Source of the DNA: Macrosoma leucophasiata
Taxonomy: Eukaryota > Arthropoda > Insecta > Lepidoptera > Hedylidae
Assembly: GCA_036365455.1 (NCBI GenBank)
Contig: JAWQUS010000001.1
Coordinates: forward strand, 21,927,001 to 21,991,000
Direction: 5' to 3'
Length of the DNA stretch: 64,000 nt
Shown: in pieces, positions 23,901-35,900 of the stretch
Position numbering within the stretch: position 1 is the stretch's first letter
Layout: every line of letters begins with the position of its first letter
Notes under the pieces: model-generated
What the model was told of the DNA's origin: nothing
The model's input: only the letters and a program-made list of their open reading frames with translations
The model's database searches: none
Translations under genes and position numbers: made by a program

Positions 23901-26900
23901 GGAGAGACATATGAGACATATGCGAATATGGGCGGTGCAACTTTCGCTCTACTCCATTCGGTTGGTGATAACCGGAATGGCATCGGCCTCGCGGGGCCGG
24001 AGATAGGGTCGGGATCAGGGGCGGGCGCGGCGCGAAACGCGTCGGCGCGTTGTATTGGCGGTTTGTGCAGTGTGGTTCTGTAAATGATTGTTCATAGCGG
24101 CGATGGCCAACGTGGTCTCATCGTCCTGATCTTTTAAGACGTGCCTTGGACGTCTCCTTTTGGCGCGATCAAAAGGAGTGTAAATCGCGGCCGCTCTGAC
24201 CAGCGGATTCGGGTGGTGACTCGCCCGATCGAAATAGCGAGCTGAAGCTCGCTTCATAAACTGCCGGATGGTAGGCAGGTTTGCGTCAATGTGCAAGTTT
24301 TTATTACGTACGTACCAAGGCGCGCCTACGGCTCTACGTAAGAATCGATTCTGCAAAGTTTGAAGCTTGCGTAATGTTGTGTTTTTCGCGTGGGCGAATA
24401 CCGGGGATGCGTAACATAGTATGGGCCTTATGCAGGACGTATAGGCACGGAGTTTGTTCCGGGCCGATAGCTTGCTCTTTTTGTTTAATAAACAATGTAA
24501 TTGGGACAACACGAATGCAGCCTTTGCGCGCGCTGCTTTTACATGTGCAGCGAAGGTCAGATGCCGATCAAGCGTCACTCCTAAGTATTTGATTTAGTCC
24601 ATCCAGGGGATGGGCTCGTCAAACATTTGGACTGGGGCTACGTTAGGTCTGGGAGCGGGGTCCCGTATAAAGAGTATGGCAGCGCTCTTGCTAGGATTTA
24701 CCTCTATACGCCAGCGGCGGAACCAAGACTCAAGGTCTTTGGCCGCCGCTTGCAGGGCTTTCCTTATGATCTCTGGCTTTCTGCCAGAGACGTAAATAGC
24801 AGTGTCGTCAGAGTACATTGCCACCTGAACGCCGTGGCGGACAGGGATATCGCTAGTGTATAGCGTGAACAGGAGGAGGGAGAGTACGGGTCCTTGATGT
24901 CATCTTTTATGGTGGAAAGGGGACATTGTTGACATAAAAGTAGCTTTATAGTAGTAACACACGTCCGGATTCGGTACGGCGGACCGAATCCACCGACCAA
25001 ATCCGCACGAGTGGACCGCATCGCACTTGATTTTTTTCTTTAATTTCTAATAATTATGTCCGCCGGACTCCTCTACACACGACCAGATTTGGTTCGGAGC
25101 GTACCAAATCAGGACGCGTGTTACTATTAGTACCTACTTACCGTAAAATTAAGAATTGATTGTCAATTACTGATGATTATTTTTTTAAATAATTTTTGGG
25201 AATTTTTCTTTTTAGGTGAAATGTCGAAGGTTGATTTAAGGGTGTCAGGCAGTTAGGCACCAATTTAAAATACTCGTTTTCGCATGCATAGAGTTACTCT
25301 CATGGATAGCGAAAAAATATGCGACGCGCATATTCTTGATGACGGAGAAATCTGTCATATTATTATATTTCTGTATTGTTCAGTTTATTAAAACGGATTT
25401 ATACTAGTTCACCTATCTAGAAATGTTCCAAGGTGCATGCGATGACGAGGTCGTCGCGGGCGCAGCTAGATGAGGTCAATTAGTGTAACACCCGGCTCCT
25501 GTGCCACTTGGCACTGGTTACGTAATGTTTGTCGTACTTACTTATAAAGAAATTATATCATCACGATTTACTGAAATGTTAGTCCGAACGATCCAACCGT
25601 TATTTTTATCAATACAGTTATAACTCGGATATTTCCTAATGAAACTAATTGCAAAAGTTTTTTTTTTAATTTTACGAGTATTTCTGACAGCTAAATATAA
25701 CTCCAGGAGTAATGATTTGAGACAACGAAAGAATTAAAAAGAGATGATCTTTAATTTATCACTTTCTTTGCGGTGATTTAAAATAAATCATTTATTAGAA
25801 ATAGAAATAGAAATAGAAATAGAAAATATTTTTATTTCGAATAGATCTTTACAGATACTTTCAAAACGTCAATAAATCATAAACTACCTAGAGCGAATAA
25901 CCATTACATATAGTAAAGAAAAATCATATATTAATAGTAAATTAAAAATTAAAATTTAAACTATTTGGTTAAAACATAATAATCATAAAATTTTTCAATT
26001 CCTTCAATGATAATAAATGAAGAAAAAGAAAAACTTATTCGTCAAGATCAATGTTATTCACTTAGCAGAGTTCCAAGTGCAGTCACTACTGAGAAGAACT
26101 CCGCTACCCAACAAACTCAGTAAGAGCTCTTTTAAATGAAAGCTTAAATCTAGTACAGATTATCGTGAAAAATCAAACAATGTCAACGTCCATAGCATAG
26201 ATGCAAATAAACTGCTATCTACTAAATGTGATGTAGCCCCTGCAAACCAGTACAGACCAGTCCCCACCAACAGCACCCGTTCACGAGTATGACGCATGTG
26301 ACAGCCATTGCCCTCCTCGACCATTTTATTAATAATAGATCTTAGGCTGGAGCGCCTGCGCTCGCCGACTGCACGGTGAAGTAGACTAGTGCAGTCTCGG
26401 AACAGACCGCCTACATGGCATGGCAAAGCATGGCATACAAGTACGTCAAAAAAACAGACAAGCATGAGTTTTGAAATCTATCTAAGTACTCGTACTTAGT
26501 TTAAATTGATGGTAAAAGACACTGCTGATGTTTTACCTCTTGCTAATGCGGTACATAAGATACATAACAATTAAGCGGTGGTTCCTTTAACCTAGAGTTG
26601 TAACACCAGTAAACATTATGGAAACTACAAATCCTGGATCATCTTACAGGAGTCCATGAAAACATTTCATCTCTTGCTGAACGAGACATCGCGGCGACTC
26701 CAAGGGTTGACCAAGAGGCTGGGCACTTGCGTGGACAAATCTCGGCCGTACCACGACGCTGTAGCTGCTGCGGCTACCGCCCGAACGGAGTGCCAACGCG
26801 CTGCCGTGCAGTTCCAGAGAGCTAGCGGTAAGTTTGAAATTGGAACACACATTGACTTAAACATGTTTCATCCAAGAAATGTCCATAGATCACATCGGTG

Positions 26901-29900
26901 CCAGATAATATGTAATAACTAATACTACGTATAGAATGGACACTTCGACGTCCCGCCCGATTTCCCTGCCTCACCCAACCTTCTCCCCTCTTATGGGCGA
27001 CGTTTGGTATTCTCTACGTGTAAATACACGTCACTTGTTGATGTCTGTGTAATAGAGACCAAATTAAGCGTTTGTATGGAATTTTGGCGGAGTTGCCGCG
27101 GTGTGTCGGTGCCGGTTCCGGTCGGTTAGGCGATACGTTTTTGGATCACAGAAAACTTCTTGAACAGAAGATATAAACGGTATTTACAGAGGCGAATCAG
27201 CTTAGCCCTTAGGAAAGCAGTAATTCTAGGCAAATTGTAAGACGAACTTTCGCCTGAGTTGTTCCTCTCGGCGCTACAAAATGGTGTTCTTCTGAAAAAA
27301 CTGACGTCACATTTCGCAGCTCTCTTGTTATTGCTTATGTTAGTAGGCGACTTTCAAGAAGGTGGCTCGTCTAAAAAAGCTACCTAATTTAATCGTAAAT
27401 CGTGAATGCAATAGACAGACAGGTAGAGTTAATTTCACATTTATATCGTTAAGGATGTAGAGTGAGCTATGTCATTAATTTCGATTATGGCAGTAACATT
27501 GGCGTTCCAATCAAATAACATGTTTAGCCGTCAACAACACACCCCTTTGCCACCCAGCGTATCTTATCAGCGGTAATAAATTGGCGGCTTCCCGTGGGAA
27601 GCAGGGAGCATAGGCAGGGGAAGGCCGTGCCAAAGACGTTGAGATTTAATGTTCGCGAATATTGATTTGTACTCGTAAATATTTATGATTTGTTATGTTG
27701 TGAAAGCGGTAAATAAGCACGCAGATCACATTAATGGAGTGAATACTGCAGCCCATAGAGCAACTCGGCCCACCGGTCGCGGCGGTCCGGAGCCAGAGAA
27801 TATGTAATAACTACGTGTAGAATGGACACTTCGACGTCCCGCCCGGTTTCCCCGCTTCACCCAAGCCTCTTATGGGCGACGGTTGGTATTTTCTACGTGC
27901 TACGCACACAGGTACAATACACGTCACTGATTGATGTCTACACAGACATCATTCAGTTACGATTTGGTCTCTATTACACAATAGAGACCAAATGAAGCGT
28001 TTGTATGTAATTTTGGCGGACTGTACGCGGTGTGCCGGAGGGAGTGGCCATAGCGTTTATTATCGATGCAAAACAGTCTGTCATTTTTTGCGGTGGGAAA
28101 TACATGTGACACACACACACTACAAAAGTCGTTTATTACAACGAAACTCACACCTTGACTTTAACAAAATACATAAACAATTTCCCGCACACATTTAAAT
28201 ATCTGGGCGACAGGGATAGGAACATTTGGTCTTAGTCTTTGACAGAGGGAAAGCCTGCATATGGCTACTCCCCTCCGGTCCGCCGCGACCGGTGGCCCGT
28301 GTTGCTCTATGACTGCAGCCTATTGCCATAGAGATAAAAAAGTGTGCCTGTCAGCTCCGATGTACGACGGGTGTTCACTCGGTGTACGTAAGGAGATCGC
28401 TAGTGTGCGGCCGAGTGAAACACGTCCGCTCGATCGCAGCGCTAGCGGGGGAATCGCGCGTAACGCCTCAACTTTCATGATGCACTTGATTTTACTCCTC
28501 ATAAAAGTTTCGTACCGAGCCTTATAACTAGTATTGTTTCTTAAGGAGTGAACCCCAAAAAACAATGTCCGCATAACTCAGAACCACCTCACCAAACTAT
28601 ACTCTTAATTAAAAAACACACTCAAATCGCTCCACTAGCTTGTAAGTTCTAGGGTCTAGTCTAGTTCTAGTTTACTGGTGGTAGAACTCCAGCGACGGAG
28701 CTCGCGGGCGTAGGCACCACCGCATTACCTATTTTATATTACATTATACTTGCCGCTAAATGGTAGTGTTCAACACTATCGTGTTCCGGTCAGGTGGTAA
28801 TGTACGGCCCTGTAATTTCCGGCACAGAGGCATAACACCTAATGCCTCAAGAGTGGCAGCGCATCTGCATTTTGACCTCTGGTCATTGTGTAAGTGTCTA
28901 TAGGCTGCAGTCATCACCTAACATCAATGTGAACTGCATGCTTGTTTGTGACTTTTATTACATAAAAAAAAAGTTGTACCGATACCAATACAAAAGTTTA
29001 GATTATAACGAAAATTACAATCAAATGACAACGACATGTTTAGCTGCCAATAACATATATCTCTTGGCCACCCAGCGTATCTTATCAGCGGGAACAAATT
29101 GCCGGCTTCCCGTGGGGGAATGGGCAGGGGAAGGCTGAGCCAAGGACGTTGAGATTTAATGTTCGCGAATATGGGTTTGCGGTTTGCCATATATTTATGG
29201 ATGGATTTATCGCAGATTCATAAAATAAAAATATGAAGTTGTACTAAATTTTTTTTTCGCAATAACACGTGCGAGTGAACTTTAGAAATTAAAAAAAAAA
29301 CGGAAAGAAAAATTTGACATCGAACCTGCGACCTCAGGATAACCAGTCCAGCCGCTTTACCACTAAGCTACCAAAGTCTCACACCTATGCATCAAATTTT
29401 GCTTTCCCCTTTTTGATTTTTAACAGATTAAGGGAACAGCGACATCTTAACGATATTGTATAAATAAACTGCAAAGTCTTTCATATCTGTTGTATAGCTA
29501 TGTATCAATTAGTTACTCGTATCAATGGATGTCGTTCACGGACCCTAAATCGGTTAAAAATCAAAAAGGGAAAGCAAAATTTGACGCATCGTTGTGGGAC
29601 TTCGGTAGCTTAGTGGTAAAGCGGCTGGACTGGTTATCCTGAGGTCGCAGGTTCGATTCCTGCCCGAAGTCAAATTTTTACTTCCGTTTTTTCTTTAATT
29701 TCGAAAATATGAAGGTTTATCCATATTTGCCGTCCGTATCCAGCCTTGCATTAAATAACCACCACCTACTAACTAATACTAATTAAGTTAATTCGCATGC
29801 TTGAAACATAGACTTGTAGGACTAATTGATGACCATTTCACACCCTTCAGCAGATACCTATATTACTCTACTTTTATGGGTTTTAGACTTGCTATCAAGG

Positions 29901-32900
29901 CAATTGTATTATTCTTGCGTAGATTCATTTATTTTTATTGTGATCGAGCTTCGTTCGGCATTTTTGTTGGAAAATCTTGTTTTTGGGGCTCCGAACCTAA
30001 AGAGAGAAAAACGGAACCCTTTTAGTGCCAAAATCAAATAGCACACGGACGGGACGCAGGCAACATCTGTATGACATGACACACAAATACATTCAACGTA
30101 ATTTTTTTGCAAAACCACTATCAATATTTAAATATATATTTATTGTATTTTATATATTTATTTATGTAGATTATTTTGTAGGTATATGTATTATTTTATG
30201 TATATTCTTATATCTATGTATGTATGATATGTAAACATTTTAGTTTCATTATAAGCATTTCTATTTTTTTTACTAATGTCGCTCACCATTTTCTTTTCCA
30301 TACTACCAATGGTTGACTGGTAGAGAATTCTTTTAGCGTTAAGTCCGCAATTTGTTCCGATATTTATATTGTGGAAATAAAGAATAAATAAATAAATTCA
30401 TTATTTTAAATTAATCAAAATGTACGTAGTTCGTTTCCTTGATAACGTTTCCTGTTCGCCCTTGAATGCGTTCGTTACACTTATTGACTGATTTTTTGAT
30501 TGTCAATTTTTAATGATATTCTTTTTTATTGATGAATATATTTTTTATACCTGTTCTCCTATTCCAAACACAAACAAATAAAAAAACACGTAAATCGAAA
30601 TCACTGATGGTAGAGCTCTAATGGCGGAGCTCGCGGGCGTAGGGACCACCACATTACCTAATCTACTTGCCGCTAAATGGTAGGACCATCGTGTTCCGGT
30701 TAGGTGTACCTTGTAATTTCCGACACTGAGGCATAATAATACCTTAGGCCTCAGAGATGGCAATGCATCTACATTGAAATCTCTGGTTGCATGTAGATGT
30801 TTATAGGTTGCAGTATTACTTACCATCAATGTAAATTGTGTGCTTATTTGCCACTTCGTGACAGAAAAAAAAACATTGCACTTGTGCGAAACCATTTTAA
30901 TATTGAGTCTTAAAGTCTTAACCCGTCAAGGAACGTGAGCCCGCCGGCGTAGGCAGGCTCACGTTCCTTGACGGGTTTTACGGGTTACTTCCCTTAGGGG
31001 TAGGCAGAGAGTATAGAGGGAGGTTTATGAATAGTTGAAATTAATTGCCATATTTTCTCGTGAGCTGACGGGTTGTCATATCATTCTGTAAAAATTAAGT
31101 ATTGCCTGACAGAGAATCACAGAACAATTACATTTTTGGTATTTCCTGTTTAAAAAAATGTTGTACTTATAAATTACATCTTACGTACTTGTTAAAATTA
31201 CAACATCTCAGAGATAAATGTGGAAACACACACTTCAGGTGTCACTGTGAGTCAAACATTGCTCGATAAGATACGTACGGCCGGTTTTCTGTTGTCACAC
31301 ACCTACTCGTGTGTAACTGTATCGCTATCTCTGACCTTGCCAATCGATATTTCAACATGAAATCACATCTCATTCCTTACAATGTTGACGCCATCTTCGC
31401 GTCTACAAATCGGCGAGATAGTTTGAAATAACGATACAAAGAAAAAAACGACAAAGAGCCGGTGTTGCCAGATCGGGGGATTTCCCCCTAGATTTAGGGG
31501 TTTATAGTTATGGGGGAAAAGTATTTGTGGGATTTTTAAAAACACATCAGTTACATTTTATTTAAAGAAAAATGGAAAGAAAAATTTGACTTCAGGCGAG
31601 ACTCGAACTCGCGGCCTACTGGGAATCTAGTCCATAGCCATAGTAGTAGCTGGACTAGATTCCCAGTAGGCCGCGAGTTCGAGTCTCGCCTGAAGTCAAA
31701 TTTTTCTTTCCATTTTTCTTTAAATAAAATATATTTCACAAGCATGTGTTAATGCGAAATAATATAAAAACATCAGTTACAGTTTTTACCATATATCACT
31801 TTCCTGACGTTGTGTGTTGACGTTTTTTCACCATCTTTCATTACTTGAGCACCGCAACTAGTCGAGGTGGAGATTTGAGATGTTGAGATAACGAATAAAT
31901 TTAGCCATAAACAAACAGTAAAGTTTAGTAATATATTTTAATAATTTTAAGCCGAGAGCTCGTATGTTGAAACTTTTCAACTCCGAGAATATTTATAAAA
32001 ATATCAACGGCAGTGACATCGACTCTCTCGATATTTTTTTCTGACTATCAAAGCCGAACTTTATTAGTTACTAGGGGCCGTTCAAGTATTACGTGAGCAC
32101 TAAGAGGGGGCAGGGGGGGGGTCATTGCTCTGCTTATTTTGGATGACATGGGGGGTAGGGGAGATTCCCGCAAATAATGCATACGTTTAGGCACTCGCTT
32201 TAGAACCGAGTAGAGGAACTACCAGCTTTGCTTACTTTTGCTGACAAGGGGGATGGGGGGGGTAAAGAATTGTAATAAATCTGCTTACGTAATACTTGAA
32301 CGGCCCCCTAGCTGTGCTCGCGACTTCGTCCGCGTGAGAATGTATGATGTTCAGTATCTACCCGGACGAAGTCGTGGGCGCAGCTAGTATAAAAGTATGC
32401 TTAGTTGCTCCTTATTACATACGCGATATATATTCCCGAGATTAGCGGGAGCAAACAGACAGACAGACAAAAATTGAAAAAAATGTTGTTTTGGTATATG
32501 TATCGTGTATACATAAGCATTTAGTAAAAAGCGGTCATTTGAATATTACAAACAGACAGTCCAATTTTATTTATTTGTATAGATTAAAACGGAGCTGTGA
32601 TCTGTGAGTCTGCGATTTAAAGTTTATGTCGAAATTAATCTATGAGCAAAGAAAAACAAAGCCCAATTTCTATTATAAATACTTTTCGTAATGCTAAAGG
32701 CATTTCTCAAACTCTTTAAAAAACCGCGGCATGCCACCATCCGCTTGGTGAGGGTATTCTAGGGGATTTTTAGGGGGAAACCAAAATACTCTAGAGGTAC
32801 GTCGCCGGGACCATCTGGCAACACTGCCAAGAGCTTGGTAAATCTTGTTTTTAGGGCCCCTAACCTCAAAACCAAATAGCATGCGGGCGGGTCCCAGTGA

Positions 32901-35900
32901 ACAGCTTACTGGTGGAAGAGTTAAAGTATAGGAACTTGAGGGCGTAGGCACCACCGCATTACCTAATTTATCTGCCGCCAAATGGTAGTGTTCAGCACTA
33001 TCGTCTTGTATAGCCCCGTAATAATTATAGCAGAAACGTAACAACTTAGATCCCGGGAGCGGCAACGCATCTGCATTTTGTCAGCTGGTTTTTGTGTAGA
33101 TGTCTAAATAAATAAATAAATAAATAATCTTTATTTCTTTAACAAAATGTTTTATGACACAAATAGGCTGGAGTCCCCTTTTAAGCATTGTAAAATGCCT
33201 GTGCCAGAGGGCTCCGCTCTTCTAATGTACAATTCTTTCGTTAGATTTATTTTTTTACTTACAATAGGTGCCTACCAGTGATAGAATAAGTTCTATCGAA
33301 GAAATATCCGGTCCGTCACGTAAGTGACTTATTTGTATGATGTTAAAGTCCAATTACTATAGGCTACACAGGTGAGCTGCGGGCTTGTTTGCTACCTTCC
33401 TTACATAAAAAAAATCTAGAAGTAGATAGCCTATAAGCACCGTTGAGGCAGTATGTAATTAATTTGAATTATTCCAGAGTTACACGCAGCCGCCAAGGAG
33501 ACGGTGACGTTGGCTGAGCAGCGCTTCGTGAGCAAGCAGGACGAGTGGCAGTTCGACAACAACTGGCAGGAGGTCCTCAATCATGCCATCATCAAGGTAC
33601 CCTTTTTGGAGTTTACTCTTTAAGAAACGATTTGAATTATAAGTCCCCGTACGGATATTTGAAATTCTAAGCGCGCATGGCCCCGCGGCTTTTGCAGATC
33701 GTAAGCGATCTACTCGGTTAAGTATTACGGGCGCGGTCGGGTGTGTGATGGGTTACCGCTAGTGGCAAATTAAAAATGCGCGTTTCCGTGTTTCGGAGGC
33801 CACGTTAAGCCGTCGATCCCGGTTGCTATCGATAGACAGTGGTCGTTAAACCTTGTCGGAGGCCTTATGGGCGATTTTTTTCGATTGGGACGATTCAAGT
33901 GTTGCCAATACGAGTATTATTATACCTACTTATTTATGTAAAGATTATATCTCACAACACATTGAGTTTGGCACAAGTCAAATTCTAGTTGTAAGACATA
34001 CCAATTCTATCGTTCCATTGAGAAAACCAGAATTTAAACTAAAACAATACTAGATAATTTATATGATATTTTTAAAGAAAAATGGAAAGAAAAATTTGAC
34101 TTCAGGCGAGGCTCGAACTCGCGACCTACTGGGAATCTAGTCCAGCCGCTCTTCCGCTCTTCCAATTGAGCTACTGAAGCCCTGCCCGATTTGTCAAATC
34201 TTTCCTTCACATCTATTGCATTGCTTTATGGTAGCAGTAGCGCCATCTATTACCAACTATGCTAGTTAGGCAACCGATATAATAGACTTTTCAGTTTATT
34301 GAATATCGTAAAGAAGTCGCTTTTACCCTTAATAATTGTTTTTATATTATTTCGCATTAACACATGCTTGTGAAATATATTTTATTTTTAAAGAAAAATG
34401 GAAAGAAAAATTTGACTTCAGGCGAGGCTCGAACTCGCGACCTACTGGGAATCTAGTCCAGCCGCTCTTCCAATTGAGCTACTAATCTTTCCTTCACATC
34501 TATTGCATTACCATAAAGCAATGCAATAGATGTGAAGGAAAGATTTGACAAATCGGGCAGGGCTTCAGTAGCTCAATTGGAAGAGCGGAAGAGCGGCTGG
34601 ACTAGATTCCCAGTAGGTCGCGAGTTCGAGCCTCGCCTGAAGTCAAATTTTTCTTTCCATTTTTCTTTAAAAATAAAATATATTTCACAAGCATGTGTTA
34701 ATGCGAAATAATATAAAAACAATTTATATGATTTAATATTTACAATAGGTGGGTACGTATTGTCCCTACCTATTCACTTACTACTTACTGACTTGTGAGA
34801 GCATATTACGTAACGAACATTTTGTGGTTTGCTCTCAGCTCATTAATTCGCTTTCTGGGCAAAGTGCCAGTAATAAATGTTATGTAATTTTTGGAAAGCC
34901 TAGCGATCTTTCAACGAATAGGTACGAGTAGGTATATTAATTCTGCGAGCCGCAACATCAGTGATAGTATGCAGTTTCTTAACGACTTCTTTTTGTTTAC
35001 GGTTTTTTTATTTCCAGAAGCAAACTAGAACTGAACTGACATTCATGATAAACGAATAATTTAGTCTATAAATATCTATAATATATAAACAAGAGAATTT
35101 AATGTAAATGCATTAAAACTTCTTTATTTCAATGAGTGTAGCTCGCCAAAATCTAAGATTATAGGTACCTACTATACTTCCTTTATATTTTTTTGCAAGT
35201 ATGTAATAGGTAATAATATTGTGGTTATGGGTAAAGACAAGAAAGAAAGATACCCATTAAAATTTTGTAATGGTTGACATTAAATTACAATGTATAAGAA
35301 TATTGATAAAGACGAAAGGTTACGTAAGATACATGCAAAGAAATACGATTTCATTTGTTAACGACTTCATGTTTTTTTTTTAATGTAATGAAAGTACAAT
35401 ACAAGCTTGCAGTTAATTAGAGCTCCAGTGACAGAGCTCGTGGGCGTAGGCACCACCGCATTACCTAATATACTTGCCGCTAAATGGTAGTGTTCAGCAC
35501 TATCGTGTTCCGGTCAGGTGGTAATGTACGGCCCTGTAATTCCCGGCACAGAGGCATATCACCTTAGGCCTCAGGAGTGGTAACGCAATTGCATTTTGAC
35601 CTTGGTCTCTGTGTGGGTGTCTATAGGCTGCAGTCATCACTTAACATCAATGTGAACTGCATGCTTGTTTGCCACTTTCATTACATAAAAAAACCAGCTG
35701 AAAGGGCTTGTTATGATTAATGTCTTAAAGCAAGGAACGATCACTTAACTTATAACATTTTTTATTCATTCATTAACCTCTTGAGCTGCAGTAAATTATG
35801 ACAATTGATTTCATATTGTTCGTGGACGATATCGTCCACGCGTAGCTCATTACACACCTATTAATTACACGTACACCTATTAATTATATCTTGAAAATGT

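Noticed and set aside
24281..24592. 103-codon plus ORF
   Set aside because: Antisense of the Jockey reverse transcriptase remnant.
29600..29672. Functional tRNA gene
   Set aside because: The cloverleaf is good but the anticodon stem is mismatched, the unit is repeated and embedded in an inverted repeat with a shared tail, so it is tRNA-derived repeat DNA.
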